From contig NZ_FNQK01000001.1 of the NCBI RefSeq assembly GCF_900107625.1, positions 1-64,000 on the forward strand: a stretch of 64,000 bases of DNA. Direction: 5' to 3'. The notes beneath the pieces are model-generated. The model did no database searches and was not told the DNA's origin. It was given only the letters and a program-made list of their open reading frames with translations. Below, piece by piece: positions 38,439 to 47,823 of this stretch. Position 1 is the first letter of the stretch; each line of letters opens with the position of its first letter. Position numbers and translations under genes: made by a program. The DNA is from Bizionia paragorgiae. Its GTDB lineage: Bacteria; Bacteroidota; Bacteroidia; Flavobacteriales; Flavobacteriaceae.

Positions 38439-39554
38439 ATGAGCAACATGATAGATACTATTAGAAACAATAAATTAAGCCGGTTTATTTCTAAACATCA
38501 AAAGTACCTACTTGTTTTATTTTTTATTGGTGGTTTTATTTTTGATACTATAACACTTGGTCGCATCGATCGCACCTACGATTTAGTCGTGCTGTGTTTA
38601 CACATGACATTTTTATCGTTAACACTGTATCTATATAACTTGACGGATGATGGCAAATGGAACAACACCTTTTTAGAGCGTTATCAACGCTTTTTCCCGT
38701 TAGCGATCCAGTTTTTCTTTGGTGGTTTATCGAGTGCTTACGTTATCTATTTTTCAAGAAGTGTTTCCTTATCTAAAACAATCACATTTTTTGTCATTCT
38801 TATTGCCTTACTCATGGCGAATGAACTCTTAAAAAAACGGATTTCAAATAAGTACTTGCAATTTAGCATCTATTTCTTTCTCAGTTTCACCTTTTTCACC
38901 TTTATGGTACCCGTTTTCATTAAAAAAATGAGTACACCGGTGTTTATATTTTCGGGGCTTTTAAGTTTAGTCATCACCCTTACCCTAATAACCTTTATCC
39001 ATAAACAAAGTCCCAGTACACGCTCAGAAGTTCGACTAGGAAAACTATATGGTATTATTTTAGCAATTTACGGAACCATTAATTTGTTCTATTTCTCCAA
39101 CCTTATTCCTCCAGTACCCTTGGCCTTAGATTCAGGATTGGTTGCTCATAAAGTAAAAAAAGTGAACAACAGCTATTTAGTGACCTACGAACGCGACGAT
39201 TGGTATGTGTTTTGGAGAGATCATCGCATAGAGTTTATTCATAGCCCAGGTGAAAACGTTTATATTTTCACGTCTATTTTTGCACCTACCGAAATCGAGA
39301 AATCTATTTTTCACCGTTGGAAATGGTACAATACAACGCTTGATACGTGGGAGGTTCTCGATACGATAAGTTATGATATTACGGGCGGACGAGATGATGG
39401 ATTTCGGGGCTATACATTTAAAAACAATGTCATGCCTGGCTTATGGCGTGTTGATGTCACCACCAAGGAAGGCCTCATCCTCGGAGTTATTGATTTCGAA
39501 ATTATTTCGGACCCCAACTTACAACCGAAACGCATGAAAGAAAGGCAATTTTAA
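38439..39554 (+). CDS. DUF2914 membrane protein
   Basis: A 371-residue protein with an N-terminal block of about seven or eight hydrophobic helices (about residues 20-220), then a DUF2914 domain of about 65 residues at the C-terminus (HRWKWYNTTLDTWEVLDTI, TGGRDDGFRGYTFK, MPGLWRVDVTT, LILGVIDFE). DUF2914 is a beta-rich domain of unknown role often fused to envelope proteins. No neighbour gives a function. Confidence 0.85.
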   Translation: MSNMIDTIRNNKLSRFISKHQKYLLVLFFIGGFIFDTITLGRIDRTYDLVVLCLHMTFLSLTLYLYNLTDDGKWNNTFLERYQRFFPLAIQFFFGGLSSAYVIYFSRSVSLSKTITFFVILIALLMANELLKKRISNKYLQFSIYFFLSFTFFTFMVPVFIKKMSTPVFIFSGLLSLVITLTLITFIHKQSPSTRSEVRLGKLYGIILAIYGTINLFYFSNLIPPVPLALDSGLVAHKVKKVNNSYLVTYERDDWYVFWRDHRIEFIHSPGENVYIFTSIFAPTEIEKSIFHRWKWYNTTLDTWEVLDTISYDITGGRDDGFRGYTFKNNVMPGLWRVDVTTKEGLILGVIDFEIISDPNLQPKRMKERQF

Positions 39555-39742
39555 TTAAGGGAGCCTAACACTACTTTTCCGAGATAGACTGTGACTACAG
39601 ACTAAAAAGCATCCCTATGCAATGGTTTTAGTCCTATTTTAATTAAATTTACAACTTTAAAAGGGCGCTAAGATCGTATTTGAATGGAATCGACAATAAA
39701 TCTTAGCACATCCCTCCTTTTTACACCTATTAAAATATCACT

Positions 39743-40840
39743 ATGCGACACCAAATATCAAAATTTATATGTGCCATTTTTATACTGTTAAGCAGCACAC
39801 TTATACTGCGTGCACAAACCAAAACAGAAGGCGTAATAACTGATACACTTCGCATAGGCGTTTCTGGAAATGAACCTTTTGTTTATGAAGGCAACGCGCA
39901 AGGAATCGCCCTTGAGATATGGGACCGAATTGCAGAAAAAAAAGGGTGGCATTGCCAATACACGTCCTATGACACGGTTGATAAAGCTCTAATTGCTTTA
40001 GACGAAAAAGAGGTTGATCTCCTTGTTGGTCCTATCAGTATCACCTCCGAACGTGTCGAAAATTTTAAATTCTCACAGCCTTTTTACAATTCAAGCATAT
40101 CGATTATTTCACGAATTGGAAATCAAAGTATATGGCAAAAAGTGAAACCTTTATTTAGTATAAAATTACTGATGGCCGTTGGAATCTTTCTTATTATTCT
40201 AGCAGGTGTAGGCACGTTATTATGGTTAGCAGAACGCAAAGCGTCACCAGAACAATTTTCTCACGATCCTATAAAGGGAATTGGTACCGGAATGTGGTTA
40301 GCTATTGTTACCATGAGCACCACTGGTTACGGGGATAAAGCAGCCGTAACTTTAACAGGGCGAATAATTTCTGGAGCGTGGATGATTATTTCTATTATTT
40401 TCGCCACCTCAATGGTCGCTGGAATTGCTAGTACCCTAACTATTAACTCCATTGGAGCGACCACCATAACAAGTTTAGAACAGCTATCAGGACATAAAGC
40501 AGCGACTATTTCTGGTTCATCGTCAGCTCAATTTTTAACGAAATCCAATATAAAAACTATAGGAGCTAATAGCTTAGAGGATGCCATGTTAAAACTTCAG
40601 AATAAGGAAGTCGACGCTGTCGTGTACGACCGTCCGCAATTACTATACTACCTAAAAAATAATAAAAGCGTTAACGAACACTTATATATTAGCAAGGCTG
40701 AATACTATAAGCAAGGTTACGGGTTTGCCTTTCCTTTTGATTCTGAGTTAGTATACAGTGTAAATAGAACACTTTTAGCCCTCGCTGAAAATCAAGAAAT
40801 AGAAAATATTGTTCATTTGTATATTCAAAAAGACGAATAA
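39743..40840 (+). CDS. GluR0-like ligand-gated potassium channel subunit
   Basis: The order is signal peptide (1-25), substrate-binding lobe 1 (about 36-140), membrane helix (about 140-163), pore helix and selectivity filter TTGYGD (about 192-198), second membrane helix (about 206-231), then binding lobe 2 to the C-terminus. This is the split-ligand-domain plan of prokaryotic glutamate receptors such as Synechocystis GluR0. TxGYGD is the K+ filter. The binding lobes resemble amino-acid solute-binding proteins (GPISITSERVENFKFSQPF, EVDAVVYDRPQLLYY). The ligand is not predictable; no ABC partner is near. It is a single gene. Confidence 0.88.
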   Translation: MRHQISKFICAIFILLSSTLILRAQTKTEGVITDTLRIGVSGNEPFVYEGNAQGIALEIWDRIAEKKGWHCQYTSYDTVDKALIALDEKEVDLLVGPISITSERVENFKFSQPFYNSSISIISRIGNQSIWQKVKPLFSIKLLMAVGIFLIILAGVGTLLWLAERKASPEQFSHDPIKGIGTGMWLAIVTMSTTGYGDKAAVTLTGRIISGAWMIISIIFATSMVAGIASTLTINSIGATTITSLEQLSGHKAATISGSSSAQFLTKSNIKTIGANSLEDAMLKLQNKEVDAVVYDRPQLLYYLKNNKSVNEHLYISKAEYYKQGYGFAFPFDSELVYSVNRTLLALAENQEIENIVHLYIQKDE

Positions 40841-41013
40841 ACACCATCTCCTTTTTTAATAAAAGAATCCCTAATACGACCTTATATGAGTCAAATTTCA
40901 TCAGTAAGACCGAACAGATTCACACCATAAAAATCCACTCCACCATAAATTTTTCTAAATAAATCTCTATTTTTAATTCTATTAATCGTAATATTGCAAT
41001 AAACAAATCAACT

Positions 41014-41346
41014 ATGGGTATTACTAAGTCGGAAATATTTACATCTGATCAAAACGAAATCGCAACCTTTGCCAAAGTATTTGGTCACCCTGCTCGTGTT
41101 GCAATTTTACAACATCTCTTTAAAATCAACGCTTGTGTATGTGGTGATTTAGTTAGTGTTATCGGTTTAGCCCAACCCACCATTTCTCAGCATTTAAAAG
41201 AATTAAAAAATTTAGAATTAATTAAAGGCACGATTGAAGGCACTAGCGTTTGTTATTGCATTGATAAAGACAACTGGTTAAAAATGAAAAGCATTATGCA
41301 GACCTTTTTAGATCAAGATTATGCAGAATCTACAACCTGTTGTTAA
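41014..41346 (+). CDS. arsR: ArsR-family arsenic-responsive repressor
   Basis: A 110-residue winged-helix regulator, first gene of the arsenic operon. The As(III)/Sb(III) site is the CVC motif (C41, C43) in the third helix (NACVCGDLV), and the recognition helix is GLAQPTISQHLKEL. Two more Cys at the C-terminus (109-110) may complete a three-coordinate site. It should repress itself and the downstream arsenic genes until arsenite binds. Confidence 0.93.
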   Translation: MGITKSEIFTSDQNEIATFAKVFGHPARVAILQHLFKINACVCGDLVSVIGLAQPTISQHLKELKNLELIKGTIEGTSVCYCIDKDNWLKMKSIMQTFLDQDYAESTTCC

Positions 41347-41390
41347 ACAAAGAAAACACACAACATATAACTATTTAATACGATTGACAT

Positions 41391-41858
41391 ATGACATTAT
41401 CAGAAATTAAAGCCGTTTTAAAAGCGGTTAAAAGCATCACTTTTCAACTACCTAATGGTACTTTAGTACCGCCTCACTTTCATGTAACAGAAGTGGGTAA
41501 AATCACAAAAGATTTTATCGATTGCGGAGGAACCGTAAGACATGAGGAGGTAATTAACTTTCAGTTATGGAATGCCGATGATTACGATCACCGTTTACAC
41601 CCAGAAAAATTAGTGAATATCATAGAATTATCTGAAAAGACCTTAAACCTAAAAGACCTTCCTATTGAGGTAGAATACCAAGGGCAAACGATAGAAAAAT
41701 TTGGCTTAGAATTCAATGGCACTCAGTTTATTTTAACCTCTACAGCTACCGATTGTTTAGCAAAAGACAACTGTGGTATTCCAGAGCCTAAACAGAAATT
41801 AAATTTCGCCGACCTACAAACGGGGAATTCATGTGAGCCTGGATCAGGTTGTTGTTAA
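41391..41858 (+). CDS. DUF6428 protein with Cys-rich tail
   Basis: A 155-residue protein with the DUF6428 features LPNGTLVPPHFHVTEVG, FIDCGGTVRHEEVINFQLWN, DYDHRLHPEKL and DCLAKDNCG. Family members sit in arsenic operons of Bacteroidota and Proteobacteria; the function is unknown. The sequence adds a C-terminal NSCEPGSGCC tail, so three further Cys could bind arsenite. It lies between arsR (44-base gap) and arsC (13-base gap). Confidence 0.85.
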   Translation: MTLSEIKAVLKAVKSITFQLPNGTLVPPHFHVTEVGKITKDFIDCGGTVRHEEVINFQLWNADDYDHRLHPEKLVNIIELSEKTLNLKDLPIEVEYQGQTIEKFGLEFNGTQFILTSTATDCLAKDNCGIPEPKQKLNFADLQTGNSCEPGSGCC

Positions 41859-41871
41859 TCCCTTTAAGCGT

Positions 41872-42492
41872 ATGAAATCACTTTTTCCCGAGTTAGACAA
41901 ACACATCATAGATTTTGATGACACTACTATTACGGACGACCGTAAAAAATTATTAAACCCTATAATTCAAGATCTTCAGCAAAAACTAACGCAGAAGGAA
42001 GCAATTAGGCTTAATTTTATTTGCACGCACAACTCGCGTCGTAGTCATTTTGCACAAATCTGGGGACAGACCTTAGCGTATTATTTTGGTATTCCTAATG
42101 TGAGTTGTTATTCTGCCGGCACAGAGGCCACCGCTCTATTTCCTTCGGTACTCAAAACCCTAGAAGACAAAGGCTTTCAAATCACAACGCTCTCCGATGG
42201 CAAAAACCCTATTTACAGCATAAAATACGGCAGTAATACACCACCAATCATTGGTTTTTCTAAAACCATTGATCACTCTTTTAATCCGAAAACAGATTTT
42301 ATTGCTATTATGACCTGCTCACATGCCGATGAAGGCTGCCCGTTTATAGCTGGTGCCGAGCGTCGTTTTGCTTTTACATTCGACGATCCTAAGGCCTTCG
42401 ACAATACCTCAAAAGCACAAGAAGCTTATCAGAATACCAGTTTACAAATAGCAAACCAATTACATTATATCTTTTCAAAGCTTAAGCCTTAA
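41872..42492 (+). CDS. arsC: Arsenate reductase, LMW-phosphatase type
   Basis: A thiol-dependent reductase turning arsenate into arsenite. It has the phosphate loop CTHNSRRS (CX5R) after NFI, then YSAGTEA, and ends with FAFTFDDPKAFDN. ATG 41872 gives 206 residues; the GTG at 41833 overlaps the preceding gene by 26 bases and is unlikely. It is larger than the 130-residue Gram-positive type, with an N-terminal helical addition typical of Bacteroidota. The product feeds the Acr3 pump next door (three-base gap). Confidence 0.9.
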   Translation: MKSLFPELDKHIIDFDDTTITDDRKKLLNPIIQDLQQKLTQKEAIRLNFICTHNSRRSHFAQIWGQTLAYYFGIPNVSCYSAGTEATALFPSVLKTLEDKGFQITTLSDGKNPIYSIKYGSNTPPIIGFSKTIDHSFNPKTDFIAIMTCSHADEGCPFIAGAERRFAFTFDDPKAFDNTSKAQEAYQNTSLQIANQLHYIFSKLKP

Positions 42493-42495
42493 ACG

Positions 42496-43545
42496 ATGAG
42501 CACACCAAAAAAATTAAATCTTTTAGATCGCAACCTCACGGTATGGATCCTTATTGCTATGGGACTAGGCGTAGCTTTAGGTTATTTTTTTCCTAAATTT
42601 CCTGTGTTTGTAAATGGTTTAAGTAGTGGGTCGACAAATATTCCTATTGCCATTGGATTGATCTTAATGATGTATCCGCCACTAGCAAAAGTAAATTATG
42701 CTTTATTACCTAAAGTCTTTAAAAACACAAAAATACTATCCATTTCCCTAGTTTTAAATTGGGTGATTGGCCCTATACTTATGTTTATTCTAGCATTAGT
42801 ATTTCTTCAAGACCACCCTGGTTATCTGGTTGGTTTGATTCTTATTGGCTTGGCACGCTGTATTGCCATGGTATTGGTTTGGAATGATCTCGCTGAAGGA
42901 AGCAGTGAATACGGAGCTGGTTTAGTCGCATTAAACAGTATTTTTCAAGTCTTTGCCTATAGTTTTTATGCCTGGTTATTTATTACCGTGCTACCGCCTT
43001 ACTTTGGTTTTGAAGGGGCTATTGTAGATATTTCAATTGCTACTATTGCCGAAAGTGTGGCTATTTATCTAGGCTTACCCTTTTTATTAGGAATTGTGAG
43101 TCGCTATGTATTGGTAAAACAAAAAGGGGTAGAATGGTATAATACGGTCTTTATACCCAAAATATCTCCCTTAACCTTAGTGGCCTTACTTTTTACTATT
43201 GTGATTATGTTCTCGTTAAAAGGAGAGCTCATTGTGGAGATTCCGTTTGATGTGGTTATCATCGCTATTCCATTAATGCTTTACTTTACCATCATGTTTG
43301 CTATCGGTTTTTTTATGACTAAAGATAGTGGTGCGGACTACGATAAAACAACTGCTGTAGCATTTACGGCTGCTGGTAATAATTTTGAACTGGCTATTGC
43401 TGTTGCTATTGCCGTTTTCGGACTCCAATCGGATCAAGCCTTTGCGGGTGTTATCGGACCACTAATTGAAGTTCCCGCCCTCATTCTCCTAGTGCGCGTG
43501 TCTTTCTGGTTGCGTAAAAAATACTTTGTAAACATTACAAACTAA
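42496..43545 (+). CDS. acr3: Acr3-type arsenite efflux permease
   Basis: A ten-helix BASS-superfamily membrane protein of 349 residues. The conserved Cys lies in [14 protein letters not shown] (fourth helix), followed by the Acr3 features [15 protein letters not shown] and [19 protein letters not shown] with the conserved Glu. It exports arsenite from the cytoplasm and ends the arsR-DUF6428-arsC-acr3 operon. Confidence 0.95.
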   Translation: MSTPKKLNLLDRNLTVWILIAMGLGVALGYFFPKFPVFVNGLSSGSTNIPIAIGLILMMYPPLAKVNYALLPKVFKNTKILSISLVLNWVIGPILMFILALVFLQDHPGYLVGLILIGLARCIAMVLVWNDLAEGSSEYGAGLVALNSIFQVFAYSFYAWLFITVLPPYFGFEGAIVDISIATIAESVAIYLGLPFLLGIVSRYVLVKQKGVEWYNTVFIPKISPLTLVALLFTIVIMFSLKGELIVEIPFDVVIIAIPLMLYFTIMFAIGFFMTKDSGADYDKTTAVAFTAAGNNFELAIAVAIAVFGLQSDQAFAGVIGPLIEVPALILLVRVSFWLRKKYFVNITN

Positions 43546-43584
43546 TACAAATACTCAAACCCACATGTTTAATGAAAAGGCTTA

Positions 43585-44268
43585 TTACTCGTTGTTATAA
43601 GCTTTTATATACCGTTGAGCACGTGGGTTTGCACTTTCTAAAGCTAGGGATTTGGAGTAGTTATTATAGGCTTGCAAACTATCACCACTTCGCAAATAAG
43701 CATCAGCTAAACTATCATACACATTAGCGCTTTTAGGATACAAAGCCACATTAATTTTAAAAATAGCTATAGCCTCTTCATAGGCTTTGCTACTCAACTT
43801 ATTATATCCAAACCTGTTAAACTTTACTTCTTCAATAAGAGCTAAAGACGAATCTTTACTTTGCAGCTCTAGATACCCTTTTAATGCCTTGTCATACGCT
43901 TTCCTATGCAAATAATAACTCGGCACGCGTATAGAATCCGGTTGCTTTCTATAATCGTAAGTCACGGACTCATCACCCATTACCTCCGACAAGTAGTATA
44001 GACCGTCTGAAGGGTTTTGAACAAATCGCATTTTTTTATTCATTTCCTTTATGTAAAAGGTCTCGTTATCTAAAAGTAAGGGCTCTATATCTTTCACACC
44101 TACCCAATCTATTAAGAGTTTATTGTTATCATAATGCACATCGATTTCGGCATCGGGATGAAATAAATAATGCCCTGTAGTTTGCTGCTGAAAGGTTTCA
44201 GAAAAAACAGGTTTATCAGAACAACTACATACGATGACGGTAAATAAAAGAAAATACAAATATTTCAT
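43585..44268 (-). CDS. TPR lipoprotein
   Basis: A short lipoprotein signal ends at VIVCSC, with the lipobox Cys near residue 16. Residues 25-115 form a beta domain without a recognised family. Residues about 118-227 hold tetratricopeptide repeats (YDKALKGYLELQ, YEEAIAIFKINVALYP, NVYDSLADAYLRSGD). The second half resembles TPR ends of Bacteroidota serine hydrolases, so it may be a stand-alone relic or a partner protein. No genetic partner. Confidence 0.8.
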   Translation of the reverse strand: MKYLYFLLFTVIVCSCSDKPVFSETFQQQTTGHYLFHPDAEIDVHYDNNKLLIDWVGVKDIEPLLLDNETFYIKEMNKKMRFVQNPSDGLYYLSEVMGDESVTYDYRKQPDSIRVPSYYLHRKAYDKALKGYLELQSKDSSLALIEEVKFNRFGYNKLSSKAYEEAIAIFKINVALYPKSANVYDSLADAYLRSGDSLQAYNNYSKSLALESANPRAQRYIKAYNNE

Positions 44269-44306
44269 CTGAAACAGGGATTTAATAGTATGTAAAATAA
44301 GGGTAT

Positions 44307-44336
44307 AAAAAAACGCCTCATAGCTATGAGACGTTT
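44307..44336 (-). terminator. Terminator downstream of the cyclophilin-FKBP gene
   Basis: On the minus strand AAACGTCTCATAG and CTATGAGGCGTTT pair (one mismatch) and seven T residues follow, 26 bases past the stop. Confidence 0.8.
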
Positions 44337-44361
44337 AAATTGTATTTTTGTTACGTATGGA

Positions 44362-45294
44362 TTATTTAACAGCCATAAGTTCTACATCGAAAATTAAAGT
44401 AGCATCTGGTGGAATAACTCCCCCTGCACCACGAGCACCATATCCTAAATCACTAGGAATAACGAAACGCGCTTTATCTCCAACATTTAAAAGGCTTACA
44501 CCTTCATCCCATCCTGCGATAACTTGTCCCATACCTAAAGCGAAATCTATAGGAGAATTACGTTTGTAAGACGAATCGAAAACGGTCCCATCAGTTAAAG
44601 TCCCCTTATAGTGAACAGATACTGTTTTTCCTTTTTCTGCTTTTGCTCCGTTTCCTTTTTGAATGATTTGGTAACGCAATCCACTTTCAGTAGTTTCAAA
44701 ACCTTTAGCATACTTCTCTAATTCTGCTGCTTTTGCTGCACGCTCTTCAGCGATACGCGCCTCACGAGCCCCTTCGAAAGTTCTAAACGCTTCAATAGCA
44801 TTAAAATTTTCGGCAGCCTCACCCACTCTAACTATTTCTAAGGTTTCAATGCTATCACCTTGAGCAATGGCATCAACAATATCTTGTCCTTCAATAACTT
44901 TTCCAAATACAGTATGATTACCATCTAACCAATCGGTAGCAACATGTGTAATAAAAAACTGACTACCATTTGTTCCTGGTCCTGCATTAGCCATAGATAA
45001 AACTCCTGGTCCGTCGTGTTTTAATTCTGGATGAAACTCATCGTCAAATTTATACCCTGGGTTTCCAGTTCCTGTTCCTTGAGGACATCCCCCTTGAATC
45101 ATAAAATCAGGAATTACTCTGTGGAATTTTAATCCGTCGTAATAAGGAGTACCCTGTGGTTTTGCAGTGTTTTCCATATTACCCTCTGCTAAAGCAACAA
45201 AGTTACCTACTGTTCCTGGTGTTTTTTCAAATTCTAAATTCACTAAAATAACACCTTTGTTCGTGTTAAATTTTGCGTATAAACCGTCTTGCAT
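44362..45294 (-). CDS. Fused cyclophilin-FKBP peptidylprolyl isomerase
   Basis: Two unrelated prolyl isomerase domains in one chain of 310 residues. Residues about 1-160 are cyclophilin ([46 protein letters not shown]). A charged helical linker of about 40 residues follows, then an FKBP domain at about 205-310 ([57 protein letters not shown]). No signal peptide, so it is cytoplasmic. This is a dual immunophilin of the cyclophilin-first type, known from other flavobacteria. Single gene. Confidence 0.95.
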   Translation of the reverse strand: MQDGLYAKFNTNKGVILVNLEFEKTPGTVGNFVALAEGNMENTAKPQGTPYYDGLKFHRVIPDFMIQGGCPQGTGTGNPGYKFDDEFHPELKHDGPGVLSMANAGPGTNGSQFFITHVATDWLDGNHTVFGKVIEGQDIVDAIAQGDSIETLEIVRVGEAAENFNAIEAFRTFEGAREARIAEERAAKAAELEKYAKGFETTESGLRYQIIQKGNGAKAEKGKTVSVHYKGTLTDGTVFDSSYKRNSPIDFALGMGQVIAGWDEGVSLLNVGDKARFVIPSDLGYGARGAGGVIPPDATLIFDVELMAVK

Positions 45295-45384
45295 TGTCTT
45301 ATTTTTTTATGAGTGGCAAAGATACTAAGGTTTTACGAATTACGTTTTATCATTTCACATCTTTTTAAAATGGGCTTAAATAAA

Positions 45385-45418
45385 AATCAGCCTAAAAAAA
45401 GATTATTTTAGGCTGATT
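45385..45418 (-). terminator. Terminator downstream of recQ
   Basis: A perfect 13-bp stem AATCAGCCTAAAA/TTTTAGGCTGATT around eight bases, with a short T run on the minus strand, five bases past the stop. Confidence 0.85.
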
Positions 45419-45423
45419 GTGTT

Positions 45424-47616
45424 TTAGTTAGCGACTTCACTCATAAATTTGATACGATAAAGCCGAAGCTCTTCGTCATCGTATTCACCATCGAACTCAT
45501 CGATAGCGACATCTATTTTATCAGTTTCCGACTCCATAAAATAATCATGAAGCTCTTCCTGTTGGTCTTCATCTAAAATATCGTCTATCCAGTAATCAAT
45601 ATTCAGTTTTGTACCTGAGAATACAATCGCTTCCATTTCTTTAATAAAAGCTGGCATCTCCATACCTTTTGCCGAAGAGATATCGGTAAGAGGTAGTTTT
45701 CGGTCCACATTCTGAATAATATATAATTTAAGCCCTGAATTTGTTCCCGTAGATTTCACTACCAGATCATCAGGTCTTACAACATCATTATCTTCTACAT
45801 AACGCGCTATAAGGGCAACAAAATCCTTACCATATTTCTTGGCTTTCCCTTCACCTACACCGTGAACATTACTAAGTTCTGCTGTCGTAATAGGGTATTT
45901 CAAAGCCATATCTTCTAGGGACGGATCTTGAAAAATCACAAATGGCGGTACGCCTAATTTTTTCGCATTTGTTTTACGAAGGCTTTTTAACATCGCCATT
46001 AACTCCTTATCTACAACAGCTCCACTACCTTTTGAAGCGGCAACAATACTATCGTCGTGCGTTTCATTAAAAGAGTGATCCTCAGTCATCATAAATGACG
46101 TAGGATTTTTAATAAAATCTAAGCCTGATTTTGTAATCTTAATCACACCATACGTTTCGATATCTTTTTTAAGATATCCTGATACTAATACCTGACGTAT
46201 TAATGCCATCCAATAGGTGTTTTCCTTATGTTTACCGGTACCAAAAAAGGGTTTTGTTTCGGTTTTATGAGATTTTATTAAGGCATTTTCCTTACCGATA
46301 ATAACGTTTACCAAGTCTTTAGACTTGTACTTCTCCATTGTTTTTTTAACAATCTCCAATAGCAACTTCACATTATCCTGCGCTTCATGTTGCTTTTTAG
46401 GGTAACGCATATTATCGTCTAAGTCTCCACCCTCTCCGGTTTCATTATCGAATTCTTCACCAAAATAGTGTAAAATAAATTTACGCCTAGATATTGAAGT
46501 CTCAGCAAAAGCTACTACTTCCTGAAGCAGTGCCTGACCAATTTCTTGTTCAGCAACGGGTTTCCCAGACATGAATTTCTCTAACTTCTCGATGTCTTTA
46601 TAACTATAGAAAGCTAAGCAATGCCCTTCTCCACCATCGCGACCTGCACGACCGGTTTCTTGGTAATAGCTTTCAATACTTTTTGGAATATCATGATGGA
46701 TTACAAAGCGCACATCGGGTTTATCGATTCCCATTCCAAATGCAATGGTAGCAACAACCACATCAATATCCTCCATTAAGAACATATCTTGATGTTTTAC
46801 ACGGGTTTTAGCATCTAACCCCGCATGATAGGGTAAAGCTTTTACTCCGTTAACCTGTAACACTTGGGCTAGTTCCTCTACACGTTTACGACTTAAACAG
46901 TAAATAATACCTGTCTTACCTTCATTTTGCTTAACAAATCGGATAATATCGGCATCGACATTTTTAGTTTTTGGGCGTATTTCGTAGTATAGATTCGGGC
47001 GGTTAAAAGATGCTTTAAAGGTACGCGCATTAGACATCCCTAAGTTTTTCAAGATGTCCTCTTGAACTTTTGGAGTTGCCGTAGCCGTTAATCCTATAAT
47101 AGGGATATTGTCGCCAATACGTTCTATAATCTGTTTTAAATTTCTATATTCTGGTCTAAAATCATGTCCCCACTCACTGATACAATGGGCTTCGTCTACA
47201 GCCATAAAAGAAATTTTTACACTGCGCAAAAATTCTACATTCTCTTCTTTGGTAAGGGACTCCGGGGCAACATATAAAAGCTTCGTTATACCATTGGTAA
47301 TATCTTGCTTTACTTGTTTAACTTCAGTTTTATTTAATGAGGAATTTAATACGTGTGCAACACCATGTTCATCAGAAACACCACGAATGGCATCCACCTG
47401 ATTTTTCATTAGTGCGATTAAAGGCGAGACAACAATTGCCGTTCCCTCTTGCATTAATGCTGGTAGTTGATAACATAAGGACTTACCGCCACCCGTAGGC
47501 ATAATAACAAAGGTGCTTTCCTTTGCTAAAATACTTTTGATAACAGCTTCTTGTAATCCTTTAAATTCACTGAAGCCAAAATATGTTTTTAGTGCTGAAT
47601 GCAATTCACTTTTCAC
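45424..47616 (-). CDS. recQ: ATP-dependent DNA helicase RecQ
   Basis: A 730-residue 3'-5' superfamily-2 helicase. Walker A is GGGKSLCYQ (about 43-51), the DEAH box is AVDEAHCISEWGHDF, and motif VI is QETGRAGRDGG. The RQC winged-helix region follows the zinc-binding area, in which the usual four-Cys pattern is not clear, and an HRDC domain lies at about 545-615 (DPSLEDMALKYPITTAELSNV). About 100 extra acidic residues at the C-terminus are unassigned. Single gene, divergent from kdsD. Confidence 0.95.
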   Translation of the reverse strand: MKSELHSALKTYFGFSEFKGLQEAVIKSILAKESTFVIMPTGGGKSLCYQLPALMQEGTAIVVSPLIALMKNQVDAIRGVSDEHGVAHVLNSSLNKTEVKQVKQDITNGITKLLYVAPESLTKEENVEFLRSVKISFMAVDEAHCISEWGHDFRPEYRNLKQIIERIGDNIPIIGLTATATPKVQEDILKNLGMSNARTFKASFNRPNLYYEIRPKTKNVDADIIRFVKQNEGKTGIIYCLSRKRVEELAQVLQVNGVKALPYHAGLDAKTRVKHQDMFLMEDIDVVVATIAFGMGIDKPDVRFVIHHDIPKSIESYYQETGRAGRDGGEGHCLAFYSYKDIEKLEKFMSGKPVAEQEIGQALLQEVVAFAETSISRRKFILHYFGEEFDNETGEGGDLDDNMRYPKKQHEAQDNVKLLLEIVKKTMEKYKSKDLVNVIIGKENALIKSHKTETKPFFGTGKHKENTYWMALIRQVLVSGYLKKDIETYGVIKITKSGLDFIKNPTSFMMTEDHSFNETHDDSIVAASKGSGAVVDKELMAMLKSLRKTNAKKLGVPPFVIFQDPSLEDMALKYPITTAELSNVHGVGEGKAKKYGKDFVALIARYVEDNDVVRPDDLVVKSTGTNSGLKLYIIQNVDRKLPLTDISSAKGMEMPAFIKEMEAIVFSGTKLNIDYWIDDILDEDQQEELHDYFMESETDKIDVAIDEFDGEYDDEELRLYRIKFMSEVAN

Positions 47617-47730
47617 TAGTAACTTAATTGGTTTTAATTATTATTTACACTTTTTAAACTATACAATTTTCAAAAAAATAATCACTAATATTTAACGCTC
47701 TTTAATAATCTTTCCTTTTTATTTTTTCGC

Positions 47731-47738
47731 TAAATTTG
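47731..47738 (+). promoter_or_regulatory. Candidate -7 element for the kdsD operon
   Basis: TAAATTTG matches the TAnnTTTG consensus about 85 bases before the kdsD start; no TTG is seen at the proper distance upstream. Confidence 0.4.
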
Positions 47739-47823
47739 CTGCGAATAAGAGATATTACAAATTATTCATATTGCATAATATTTTAAAGATAACAAAATCT
47801 TTTAAAAGCATCATCTATAAAAT

